DNA of 64,000 nt from Vibrio sp. STUT-A11 (lineage in GTDB: Bacteria; Pseudomonadota; Gammaproteobacteria; Enterobacterales; Vibrionaceae): NCBI RefSeq assembly GCF_026000435.1, contig NZ_AP026763.1, positions 2,666,001-2,730,000 of the forward strand, given 5' to 3'. Positions 9,064 to 17,182 of the stretch are shown here, piece by piece; the first letter of the stretch is position 1; each line of letters opens with the position of its first letter. The translations under genes were made by a program, and so were the position numbers. The notes beneath the pieces were generated by a model. The model saw only the letters and a list, made by a program, of their open reading frames with translations. It made no database searches and was not told where the DNA came from.

Positions 9064-9387
9064 GTGGATAATCTGATTCGAAAAGCCTTTATCATGCAGT
9101 TAAATCAAGGCTGTAAGGCAGAATACAAAAAGAGGCATGACGAGATCTGGCCTGACTTGGTGGACGTATTAAAAAGTCACGGTGGCCACAATTATTCCAT
9201 CTTTCTCCATGAAGATACCAACCAACTGTTTGGCTATGTTGAAATCGAGAACGAGGAACGCTGGCAGCAAGTTGCCGAAACGGAAGCTTGTCAGAAATGG
9301 TGGTCCTTTATGCAGGACATTATGGCGACAAACTCCGATAACTCTCCTCAATCGATAGAGTTAGAATCCGTGTTTTATCTGGCTTAA
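9064..9387 (+). CDS. rhaM: L-rhamnose mutarotase
   Basis: A 107-aa protein, close to E. coli RhaM (104 aa). It interconverts alpha and beta anomers of L-rhamnose so that the isomerase can use the sugar. Hallmarks are IRKAFIMQL, EYKKRHDEIWPDL, HGGHNYSIFLH, FGYVEIENEERW and CQKWWSFMQDIM, including the active-site His and Tyr region and the paired Trp. The start is GTG 9064 with GGAG at 9051-9054 nine bases upstream; the next in-frame ATG would remove the first strand. It is co-transcribed with the transporter (13 nt gap) and followed by a strong terminator. Confidence 0.95.
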   Translation: MDNLIRKAFIMQLNQGCKAEYKKRHDEIWPDLVDVLKSHGGHNYSIFLHEDTNQLFGYVEIENEERWQQVAETEACQKWWSFMQDIMATNSDNSPQSIELESVFYLA

Positions 9388-9403
9388 GGTTAAAAAGTAT
9401 ATC

Positions 9404-9436
9404 TAAGCCCCGCACTTCGCGGGGCTTAGTTTTTTA
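9404..9436 (+). terminator. Rho-independent terminator after rhaM
   Basis: TAAGCCCCGC and GCGGGGCTTA form a perfect 10-bp GC-rich stem with a 5-nt loop (ACTTC), followed by GTTTTTTAG. It separates transporter-rhaM from rhaBAD. Confidence 0.92.
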
Positions 9437-9881
9437 GTCTTATCCCCCCGACTCTCTACGATTCCTGTTCAACAGCAAAACCCATCAAATAAAACCAACC
9501 TAAGTAAGAAAGTGGTCATACTTAATGATAGAGAACCAGAAAACAGGCATCGAACACAAACACGCATTAACCCATCCATGGGGCTTCGATTTGCCATCCA
9601 TGGCAAACAGAGTTTGTTTATCGAACCCTGTTCCCTGACCAGTTAATTTTCCGGACTCCTATAAGAGACAAAACCGCTCTAAAACAAGGTGTACTCCACA
9701 CCGATTACCCCCGATTTATCTAGCCTCAACGCACTAAGGTCGAACCCAGTTATAAAAAGTTTGAATTACCGCAAGAGCTTCTTGAGAAAAACGCAGCAAA
9801 TACGTTTTTGCAGGGGGATTTTTGAAGTTATTCAAGCAAAAAAAGCGGTGTAATACCTCTAAAGAACAAGAGGTGTTAATC
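9437..9881 (+). promoter_or_regulatory. rhaBAD upstream region with paired dyads and an SD-sequestering hairpin
   Basis: There is no gene in this stretch of about 445 bp. The decamer CCATCCATGG occurs twice (9572-9581 and 9594-9603) exactly 22 bp apart, about two helical turns. The second copy lies in the larger dyad TTTGCCAT-CC-ATGGCAAA (9590-9607). Next to the gene, TAATACCTCT (9851-9860) and AGAGGTGTTA (9869-9878) can pair over 10 positions (one G-U) with an 8-nt loop, placing the Shine-Dalgarno AGAGGT inside the 3' arm, 3 nt before ATG 9882. The dyads are candidate operators and the hairpin could limit rhaB translation; both functions are inferred. Confidence 0.45.
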
Positions 9882-11327
9882 ATGATGAAGGCTGTGATTG
9901 CAATAGACCTTGGGGCGTCAAGTGGACGTGTCATGGTCGGTTATCTGAACAACGGAAAAATCGCTCTCGAAGAGTTTCACCGTTTTCAAAACCAGCAAGT
10001 GATGCATGGTAATGAGTCGTGCTGGGATCTCTACTCAATCTTGGAAGAGATTAAAGTAGGCATCAATAAAGTACTCGCGACTGGTGTAGAGATTACTTCT
10101 CTGGGTATTGATACCTGGGGCGTCGACTTTGTTTTGCTGGACAAGTTTGGCCGCCATCTAGGCGAGTTCGTCAGCTACCGTGACGCGCGAACTGAAGGCA
10201 CGTTGAATAAGCTACTTGAAGACAGTCAACTTACCCGCGCGCAAGTCTATCAACAAACCGGTATTCAGTTTTTGCCGTTTAATACACTTTATCAGTTAAA
10301 AGCGATTACTGATCAAAAACCAGAGTGGTTCTCAGATATCGATACGCTGTTATTTATTCCTGATTACCTGAACTACAAGCTCAGTGGCGTTAAACATTGT
10401 GAGTACACCAATGCGTCCACCAGCCAATTGCTTGAGTGTAAAGACAAGACCTGGAACAAAGCGTTACTTAACGCTTGCGGTGCCAAAATGGACTGGTTCC
10501 TGCCACCTAAAATGCCTAACCGCATTATCGGCCAATACCATGTGGGCGATGTACAAATTCCGGTCTGCTCTGTGGCAAGTCATGATACGGCCTCCGCGGT
10601 AGCAGCGACGCCAATCGCACATGACACAATGGCTTACCTGAGCTCAGGCACATGGTCATTAGTAGGTATTGAAAGCTTCGAACCGTACACGGGTGAGCTT
10701 GCTTACCAATACAATCTGACCAATGAAGGTGGTGTCGATGGCCGTTACCGTGTACTGAAAAACATCATGGGTTTATGGCTGATTCAGCGCATCAAAGCAG
10801 AAAACCCATCACTGACTTTCCCTGATATCGCCAGTCTTGCACGCCAAGCTGAGCCGTTTAAGTACATCGTGAACCCAAATGACAACGATTTCTTAAACCC
10901 GGCTTCCATGACACAAGCGATTAAAAACTGGTTCAAGAAACGTGACCTTGAAGCGCCAGAAACTCTGTCCGAAGTCATTCGTTGTATCTACGACAGCTTA
11001 GTTTTGGCGTACGACAGGGTACTGACTGAGCTATCAGAAGTCACCGGCAAACCCATCACTGAATTGCGTATCGTCGGTGGTGGCACACAAGACCAGTTCC
11101 TTAACCAACTTTGCGCGGATGTCTGTCAAATCAAGGTTTCGACCGAACCGACAGAAGCCTCCGCACTGGGCAACGTGATTAACCAATTTATCGCGTCCAA
11201 CATTATTACCTCGCTGGAAGAAGGCCGCCAAATTATCGATGCCTCTTCTGATGTGAAAAACTTTACTGCAAACAATATTGAGGGATTGGAACAAATAAAA
11301 TCCCAATTCCAACAAATCACTAAATAA
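9882..11327 (+). CDS. rhaB: L-rhamnulokinase
   Basis: Phosphorylates L-rhamnulose to L-rhamnulose 1-phosphate with ATP in the cytoplasm. It is a FGGY/ASKHA-fold kinase: N-terminal phosphate loop IAIDLGASSGRVMVG, GIDTWGVDFVLLD, GTWSLVG in the second domain, and RIVGGGTQDQFLNQLCAD near the end. The start chosen is ATG 9882 (481 aa, E. coli 489), with AGAGGT 7 nt upstream; a start 60 nt earlier is in frame but adds a lysine-rich tail absent from the family. It is the first gene of rhaBAD; rhaA starts 11 nt after its stop. Confidence 0.95.
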   Translation: MMKAVIAIDLGASSGRVMVGYLNNGKIALEEFHRFQNQQVMHGNESCWDLYSILEEIKVGINKVLATGVEITSLGIDTWGVDFVLLDKFGRHLGEFVSYRDARTEGTLNKLLEDSQLTRAQVYQQTGIQFLPFNTLYQLKAITDQKPEWFSDIDTLLFIPDYLNYKLSGVKHCEYTNASTSQLLECKDKTWNKALLNACGAKMDWFLPPKMPNRIIGQYHVGDVQIPVCSVASHDTASAVAATPIAHDTMAYLSSGTWSLVGIESFEPYTGELAYQYNLTNEGGVDGRYRVLKNIMGLWLIQRIKAENPSLTFPDIASLARQAEPFKYIVNPNDNDFLNPASMTQAIKNWFKKRDLEAPETLSEVIRCIYDSLVLAYDRVLTELSEVTGKPITELRIVGGGTQDQFLNQLCADVCQIKVSTEPTEASALGNVINQFIASNIITSLEEGRQIIDASSDVKNFTANNIEGLEQIKSQFQQITK

Positions 11328-11338
11328 GGTACCTGATC

Positions 11339-12598
11339 ATGAGCAAAGAGCAGATCATTTCAGCTTACGAGCAAGCAAAAGCGGTTTTCGAAAAGTACGG
11401 TGTGGATACAGACAAAGCACTAGAACTACTGAACCAAACGCCAATCTCTATGCACTGCTGGCAAGGCGACGATGTACGTGGTTTTGAATCTCCAGATACG
11501 GCATTAAGTGGCGGTATCCAAGCGACGGGTAACTACCCTGGCGCAGCAAAAACACCAGCGCAACTACGAGCAGATATGGAAAAAGCCTTCTCACTAATTC
11601 CAGGCAAAAAACGGGTCAACCTGCACGCTATCTACATCGATGCCGATGAATACGTAGAACGTGATCAAATCAAACCAGAACACTTTGCACGTTGGGTCGA
11701 GTGGGCAAAAGAGAAAGATCTGGGCCTGGACTTTAACCCGACTCTGTTCTCTCACCCGAAAGCAGATGACGGCCTGACACTGTCTCACCCAGATGAAGCG
11801 ATTCGTCAGTTCTGGATCGACCACGTAAAAGCAAGCCGTAAGATTTCTGAATACTTCGGTCGTGAGCTTGGTTCTGCATCGTTCATGAACATCTGGATTC
11901 CTGATGGCATGAAAGATCAACCAGTTGACCGCCTGTCTCCACGTGCTCGTCTGCAAGACTCTCTGGATAAAGCACTGGCTGAGAAAATCGACACGGCATT
12001 CCATAAAGATGCAGTAGAAAGCAAGCTGTTCGGCATAGGCGCAGAAGCGTATACGGTTGGCAGCAACGAGTTCTACTTAGCTTATGCGGCAACTCGCGGT
12101 ACGGCACTGTGTCTGGATGCAGGCCACTTCCACCCAACTGAAGTCATCAGTGACAAAATCAGCGCATGTTCACTGTACGTAAACGACCTACAACTGCACG
12201 TTACGCGTCCAGTTCGCTGGGACTCAGACCACGTGGTTTCTTTCGACGACGAAACTCAGGCAATCATGCGTGAAATCGTACGTAACAAACTGCTTGACCG
12301 CGTCGCTATCGGTCTGGATTTCTTTGATGCATCAATCAACCGCGTCGCTGCTTGGGTTATCGGTACCCGCAACGCACAAAAAGCATTGCTAAAAGCCCTG
12401 CTAGAACCCGTAGCGCAACTAAAAGCGGCAGAAGAGTCATTCGACTACACCACTCGTTTGGGTCTAATCGAAGAAACACACTCTCTACCATGGGCAGCAG
12501 TATGGAACTACCACTGTCTGCAAAACGAAGTCCCTGTTGGCTTTGATTGGATCAACGACGTGAAAGACCACGAAGCAACCATTCTGGAAACACGTTAA
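11339..12598 (+). CDS. rhaA: L-rhamnose isomerase
   Basis: Converts L-rhamnose to L-rhamnulose, the first committed step. The protein has 419 aa, the same length as E. coli RhaA. Diagnostic segments include ISMHCWQGDDVRGFE near the N-terminus, LHAIYIDADEYVERD, LGLDFNPTLFSHPKA, CLDAGHFHPTEVISDKISA and WDSDHVVSFDD, which carry the metal-binding Glu/Asp/His residues of the TIM barrel. It lies between rhaB and rhaD; after its stop comes an intercistronic hairpin before rhaD. Confidence 0.97.
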   Translation: MSKEQIISAYEQAKAVFEKYGVDTDKALELLNQTPISMHCWQGDDVRGFESPDTALSGGIQATGNYPGAAKTPAQLRADMEKAFSLIPGKKRVNLHAIYIDADEYVERDQIKPEHFARWVEWAKEKDLGLDFNPTLFSHPKADDGLTLSHPDEAIRQFWIDHVKASRKISEYFGRELGSASFMNIWIPDGMKDQPVDRLSPRARLQDSLDKALAEKIDTAFHKDAVESKLFGIGAEAYTVGSNEFYLAYAATRGTALCLDAGHFHPTEVISDKISACSLYVNDLQLHVTRPVRWDSDHVVSFDDETQAIMREIVRNKLLDRVAIGLDFFDASINRVAAWVIGTRNAQKALLKALLEPVAQLKAAEESFDYTTRLGLIEETHSLPWAAVWNYHCLQNEVPVGFDWINDVKDHEATILETR

Positions 12599-12617
12599 TT
12601 CAAATCGCTCAACAACA

Positions 12618-12646
12618 AACAAGTCAGATTCACTATCTGGCTTGTT
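12618..12646 (+). other. Intercistronic hairpin between rhaA and rhaD
   Basis: AACAAGTCAGAT and ATCTGGCTTGTT pair over 12 positions (one G-U) with a 5-nt loop. No T-run follows (TGGTTAAC), so it is more likely an mRNA-stabilising or processing element than a terminator. It could lower rhaD expression relative to rhaBA; that is inference. Confidence 0.45.
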
Positions 12647-12675
12647 TGGTTAACTAAATATAAAAGGCTAATACC

Positions 12676-13476
12676 ATGATTCAATTAAACGATGCAGTAA
12701 TGCGCGAAATCGAGAAAGTCAGCGAAGTTTCTCAATACCTATGGCAACGTGAATGGGCTGAGCGTAATGGCGGTAATATTTCTGTTGATGTGACCGACCT
12801 ATTCGATGAAGCTCCACAAGTCGACGTGCAAGAAAAAGCACTACCACTGCAACTACCAATAGAAAGTGCGAACCGCATTTACTACGTAAAAGGTACGGGG
12901 CAACGAATCCGTGAACTGCGTGACCCTGACTACGCGGGCTGTGTACTTGCAATCAACGCTGCAGCCAACGGCTACCAAATTCTTTGGGGTGGTAAAGCGA
13001 GTGAGGATTTCGCCCCTACTTCTGAGTTCATCAGCCACATCAAAATATTGGTCGATAAAATCAAAGCAGGCTCTGACCACAGATCAGTGGTTCACACTCA
13101 CCCACTAGAGCTGATCGCTTTATCTCATCACCCAGATATCTCTAAGAGCAGCGAACTGTTCACGCATACCTGTTGGAAAATGCTGCCAGAAGTACGCGCA
13201 TTTGTCCCACGTGGTATCGGTATGATCCCATACTGCCTGCCTTCTTCAGAAGAGATGGCTGATGGCACGACAGCGGCGCTGCAAGAGCATGATGTCGCTA
13301 TCTGGGAAAAACACGGTGCAACCGCTTCTGGTGCAGATGTACTACAAGCATTTGATTACATTGATGTAGCAAACAAAGGTGCCAAACTATACCTGATGTG
13401 TACCTCAGCGGGTTATGAGCCAGAAGGTGTCACTAAAGAAAACATGGAAATCCTGAAGCAAGAATTCAACCTATAG
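12676..13476 (+). CDS. rhaD: Rhamnulose-1-phosphate aldolase
   Basis: Class II zinc aldolase that splits L-rhamnulose 1-phosphate into dihydroxyacetone phosphate and L-lactaldehyde. 266 aa (E. coli 274). The N-terminal GWAERNGGNIS-like stretch (WAERNGGNISVD), YYVKGTGQRIRE, WGGKASEDFAPTSE with the catalytic Glu region, VVHTHPLELIAL with zinc-binding histidines, and EKHGATASG with a further histidine are all present. It is the last gene of rhaBAD; a terminator follows. No lactaldehyde oxidoreductase or dehydrogenase gene accompanies the operon in this window. Confidence 0.95.
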   Translation: MIQLNDAVMREIEKVSEVSQYLWQREWAERNGGNISVDVTDLFDEAPQVDVQEKALPLQLPIESANRIYYVKGTGQRIRELRDPDYAGCVLAINAAANGYQILWGGKASEDFAPTSEFISHIKILVDKIKAGSDHRSVVHTHPLELIALSHHPDISKSSELFTHTCWKMLPEVRAFVPRGIGMIPYCLPSSEEMADGTTAALQEHDVAIWEKHGATASGADVLQAFDYIDVANKGAKLYLMCTSAGYEPEGVTKENMEILKQEFNL

Positions 13477-13550
13477 GGTGTGAAAGGTTCGCTCTTGGTG
13501 ATGTAAGGGGCACAGAGAGTAAACCATCAACATCCGTTGAAGCGTAGGGG

Positions 13551-13585
13551 GCAAGGTCTGGTATCAAACCAGACCTTTGCTTTTT
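13551..13585 (+). terminator. Rho-independent terminator after rhaD
   Basis: GCAAGGTCTGG (13551-13561) and CCAGACCTTTGC (13569-13580) form a stem closed by a short loop and followed by TTTTT. It ends rhaBAD and isolates it from the next LysR gene. Confidence 0.88.
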
Positions 13586-13708
13586 CAGCACAACGATATC
13601 TCTCCCCCTCATTAGCGAACCTGCTTTGCAAATGTCGGTTTCATTCACTTTGCTTCAACAAACAAATCTTCTACTCTGAAACAATCACCATTCAATGGAA
13701 CAGAATGA

Positions 13709-14599
13709 ATGTTAAAAGGCAGTGAGTACCCTTCCATCCGTGCATTAAGAGCTTTTGTCGCCGTCGCTAACCACCTGAGCTTTTCCAAAGCCGCAGATGA
13801 ACTGTGTTTGACACAAGGTGCGGTAAGCAAACAGATCGCCTCTCTAGAACAACTGGTGGGTTTAGCATTAATTAAGCGTGGCCTTCATGGCGTAGAGCTG
13901 ACTGCGGAGGGAAAACGCTATCTGCCACAAGTGACCGAGGCGCTGGAACTCATCCAACATGCCACAGCCAGCCTTATTCAGTTCAACACCGAGCAAGAGC
14001 TACTGATCGTCAATGTCACACCTTCGTTCGCCAGTTTGTGGTTAGTACCTAATATTGATGACTTCCACCAGCAGTACCCGAATATAAGAGTCAAAATCCG
14101 CACCGGAGATGGTGCAATCAAAAACATCAATGGTGACAGCGACATCAACGTGAGGTGTCTGCCACTATCCACACACTACGAATATAGCCATTTACTGTGT
14201 GAAGAAACCTTACTGCTGGTTGGCAGTACCAATATCCCACCATTGCAAAACCAACAAGCGGTGAGTGATTATCCGTTTATCCCCCAAACCACTCGCCCTC
14301 AGCTCTGGGAACAGTTCAAGATTGAACACGCACTAGAAAACCTGATCACCTATCATTCGGTCGGATTTGAGCATTTCTACTTAGCTTGTGAAGCGGTAAG
14401 AATGGAAAAAGGTCTGGCACTGTTGCCTGATTTTATGGCGCAATTTTCTATTCAGCGCGGCGACATTCAGCATATAAAGAACATGACCCTGCAAAGTGGA
14501 TACGGCTATTATGTGGTTATTCCTAACTATCGCTTAAATAGCAAAAAAGTATCGCTGTTTTACGATTGGCTAAAGAGTAAATTGACGCACAGCACGTAA
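13709..14599 (+). CDS. LysR-type transcriptional regulator (GcvA-like)
   Basis: A 296-aa LysR regulator. The winged helix-turn-helix covers about residues 9-68 (SIRALRAFVAVANHLSFSKAADELCLTQGAVSKQIASLEQLVG), with the ALRAF/SLRALRAF opening of the GcvA subgroup. The rest is the two-lobed effector domain. It is transcribed in the same direction as rhaBAD but separated by a terminator. The GNAT-nitrilase gene begins 108 nt downstream. Its target and effector cannot be read from the sequence. The Shine-Dalgarno is weak. Confidence 0.88.
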   Translation: MLKGSEYPSIRALRAFVAVANHLSFSKAADELCLTQGAVSKQIASLEQLVGLALIKRGLHGVELTAEGKRYLPQVTEALELIQHATASLIQFNTEQELLIVNVTPSFASLWLVPNIDDFHQQYPNIRVKIRTGDGAIKNINGDSDINVRCLPLSTHYEYSHLLCEETLLLVGSTNIPPLQNQQAVSDYPFIPQTTRPQLWEQFKIEHALENLITYHSVGFEHFYLACEAVRMEKGLALLPDFMAQFSIQRGDIQHIKNMTLQSGYGYYVVIPNYRLNSKKVSLFYDWLKSKLTHST

Positions 14600-14707
14600 C
14601 AAGGAAGGCTCTGATTACATAACCTTAACCCTAGTCGGGTGTATGTATGGTTAAAAATGTGGCATCCTCATCCATACTGTTTGAAAAGGATAAATGGATA
14701 GTAGTAT

Positions 14708-16246
14708 ATGGACAGCAACACGCCGAAACTCTCTTTACGTACTATAGAGCCTACGGACTACCCAGAGCTCGCGGAATTGATGGACCTGGTATTTCCGGAT
14801 GTTGGAGGCTCCTGGCCGCGCCTGACCATCATGGATCTTATTCATCAGTTCCCTGACGGGCAAATTTGTATTGAAGATAACGGTAAGATTGTCGGTGCTG
14901 CGCTGACTATGAAAGTCGATTACAATCGAATCTCACTCCCTCACCTTTATAGTGACATCATCACTGAAAACAACGTCATTCAAAACAAAGTCACTGGCGA
15001 TGCCATGTACGGGCTTGATGTGTTTGTCCATCCAGATTATCGCGGATTGCGCTTAGGACGTCGTCTGTATGATGCGCGTAAAGAGCTGTGTCGCAGTAAA
15101 AACTTTAAAGCGATATTAGCCGGTGGTCGTATTCCTAATTACCATAAATACGCGGATGAATTAAGCGTTGCCGAGTACATCGATAAAGTTAAGCGACGTG
15201 AACTTCACGATCCGATTCTGTCATTCCAACTGGCTAACGATTTTGATGTAAAGCGTATTATGCGCGGTTATCTGCCGGAGGACGATGCGTCCATGGGCTA
15301 CGCGACACTACTTGAATGGGACAATTTTTTCTACGAAGAGGATATTCAGTCTGTCCACGATGTCGAAAAAACGCTGATTCGTATTGGTGTTGTGCAATGG
15401 CAAATGCGCGCAATGAACGATTTGGAAGATTTGCTGGACCAAGCGGAATTCTTCATCTCTTCTTTGGCTAATTACAAAGCTGACTTTGCGCTGTTCCCAG
15501 AGTTCTTTAACGCTCCGCTGATGGGCCTGCAAAAAGATCAAAATTCAGTGGAAGCCATCCGCTTCCTCGCCAGCTTCAGTGAAGAAATTAAAAATCGCTT
15601 CTCCCAAATGGCGGTGACCTACAACATCAACATTATTGCGGGAAGCATGCCGGTGATCGAAGAGGACGGTAAACTCTACAATGTTTCCTACTTGCTTCAA
15701 CGTGACGGTGAGATAAATGCACAATATAAAATTCATATCACACCGCATGAGCAAAAAGACTGGGTGATTGACGGCGGTGACAGCGTTCAGGTGTTTGAAA
15801 CAGATGCAGGTAAAGTTGGTATTCTCATTTGCTACGACAGTGAATTCCCGGAGCTGGGTCGAATGCTGGCCGAACAAGGCGCTCAAATCGTGTTCGTACC
15901 GTTCTGGACCGACACCAAAAACGGCTATCAGCGAGTACGAATTTGCTCCCAGTCTCGCGCGATCGAAAACGAGTGTTATGTCGCGATTGGCGGCAGCGTG
16001 GGTAACCTGCCACGCGTTGACAACGTGGATATTCAATACGCCCAGTCAGCGGTATTTTCACCTTCTGACATTTACTTCCCGCACGATGCAACCTTGACAG
16101 AAGCAAGCGCAAATACCGAAATGATCATTTTCGCGGACGTAGACTTAACCAAACTAAAACAGCTCAATACGGAAGGTTCCGTGACCAACTTGCGTCACCG
16201 TCGTCTCGACCTGTATGGTGGTTTTACCCAGGCGAAAGATCAATAA
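14708..16246 (+). CDS. Fused GNAT N-acetyltransferase / carbon-nitrogen hydrolase
   Basis: A 512-aa two-domain protein like the YhcX type of Bacillus. Residues about 8-155 form a GNAT acetyltransferase (GLDVFVHPDYRGLRLGRRLYDARKEL is the acetyl-CoA pyrophosphate loop). Residues about 215-500 form a nitrilase-superfamily amidase with the triad Glu265 (LFPEFFNA), Lys341 (AQYKIHITPHE) and Cys375 (LICYDSEFPE). Such fusions are proposed to couple amide hydrolysis and acetyl transfer, but substrates are not settled, so the reaction is left open. There is only a weak Shine-Dalgarno (GGA at 14696-14698). It stands between a LysR regulator and a DedA gene with no tight coupling to either. Confidence 0.88.
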   Translation: MDSNTPKLSLRTIEPTDYPELAELMDLVFPDVGGSWPRLTIMDLIHQFPDGQICIEDNGKIVGAALTMKVDYNRISLPHLYSDIITENNVIQNKVTGDAMYGLDVFVHPDYRGLRLGRRLYDARKELCRSKNFKAILAGGRIPNYHKYADELSVAEYIDKVKRRELHDPILSFQLANDFDVKRIMRGYLPEDDASMGYATLLEWDNFFYEEDIQSVHDVEKTLIRIGVVQWQMRAMNDLEDLLDQAEFFISSLANYKADFALFPEFFNAPLMGLQKDQNSVEAIRFLASFSEEIKNRFSQMAVTYNINIIAGSMPVIEEDGKLYNVSYLLQRDGEINAQYKIHITPHEQKDWVIDGGDSVQVFETDAGKVGILICYDSEFPELGRMLAEQGAQIVFVPFWTDTKNGYQRVRICSQSRAIENECYVAIGGSVGNLPRVDNVDIQYAQSAVFSPSDIYFPHDATLTEASANTEMIIFADVDLTKLKQLNTEGSVTNLRHRRLDLYGGFTQAKDQ

Positions 16247-16403
16247 CAAACTTACGCCAGCTTCTTTTATTTAAAGCGGCTGGCAGATATTCTCTGCAAA
16301 CTTTATCGGCCTGTCTTCGAGACGCGATGCCAACACACTATGACAACCAGACGCTAAGGCTTCGCGGCCTTTGTCTTTATTCCGGGAAAGTACGGGAAAG
16401 CTT

Positions 16404-17015
16404 GTGGAACAGATTAACGAACTCCTCATCTCCATGAAGCCTCTGCTTGAGCAGTATGGTTACTTAGCGCTTTTTGTCAGCATTTTCCTCGAAGGCATTG
16501 GTATTCCTATGCCCGGCCAATCGCTCATGGTCGCGGCTTCCATTCTTTCTTCCGAACAAGTTATGAACCTCACTTTAGTGATGGCGGTATCCTGGCTGAG
16601 CTGCTTTTTCGGTAATACCTGTGGTTACTTAATTGGCTACTACTTTGAAGGCTGGTTAGATAAAAAAGGTTATATCTCCGGCCCTAAAATGGCCAAGCTG
16701 CAAATGACCATTCAAAAATACGGCCCGGCTTGCCTGGTCGTCAGCCGTTTTATTGAGGGAATGAAACAGTTTATGCCGTTAGCTTGTGGAATTGCCAAAA
16801 TGCCGCGAAAAGAATTCCTGCTAGGTAATGCACTCGCGGCAACGATCTGGGTGGCGGTGTTCAGCTTACTGGCTCACTTTGCCTTCGAGAACATAAGCTC
16901 ATTGAGTCATTTGTATACTCAATACAAGTACTTTGTCTGGGTTATAACCGCCGCCTTATTTGTCTGGATGGTTGTTTGGATTATCAAGCGAAAAAAATCC
17001 AAAGCTGCCGAATAA
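16404..17015 (+). CDS. DedA-family inner-membrane protein
   Basis: A 203-aa membrane protein with about five hydrophobic segments. The DedA/SNARE-associated signature is visible: FLEGIGIPMPGQSLMVAA in the re-entrant region, then a G-x-x-x-G/Y stretch (GNTCGYLIGYYFEG) and VSRFIEGMKQFMPLACGIAKM, carrying the conserved arginine and acidic residues. Family members are implicated in lipid flipping, proton-motive-force homeostasis and drug resistance. The start is uncertain: GTG 16404 has GGGA 6-7 nt upstream and is preferred; TTG 16371 and ATG 16434 are alternatives. It is monocistronic by appearance. Confidence 0.85.
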   Translation: MEQINELLISMKPLLEQYGYLALFVSIFLEGIGIPMPGQSLMVAASILSSEQVMNLTLVMAVSWLSCFFGNTCGYLIGYYFEGWLDKKGYISGPKMAKLQMTIQKYGPACLVVSRFIEGMKQFMPLACGIAKMPRKEFLLGNALAATIWVAVFSLLAHFAFENISSLSHLYTQYKYFVWVITAALFVWMVVWIIKRKKSKAAE

Positions 17016-17105
17016 ATAGGTTTAAAGTTAAAATTAATACTATCAATGAGATAAAGCCAAAATTACCATTTTGACTTTCTTACCGCACATAATTACCCAG
17101 CCATT

Positions 17106-17120
17106 TAGACGTCTAGACGT
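17106..17120. promoter_or_regulatory. Overlapping palindromes upstream of the NhaC-family gene
   Basis: TAGACGTCTA (17106-17115) and ACGTCTAGACGT (17109-17120) are both perfect palindromes and overlap, about 65 bp before the chosen start. They could be an operator; they resemble half of a MetJ box (AGACGTCT) but a full tandem array is not present. Confidence 0.3.
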
Positions 17121-17182
17121 TGACTTCTTTTGGCTGTGAGATTAGTCTTCACGCCTTTATCGTTTTAAGATTTGTCGTTTAC

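Noticed and set aside
15545..16036. 163-aa open frame opposite the nitrilase domain
   Set aside because: Antisense frame with no motif; the sense strand encodes the catalytic residues.
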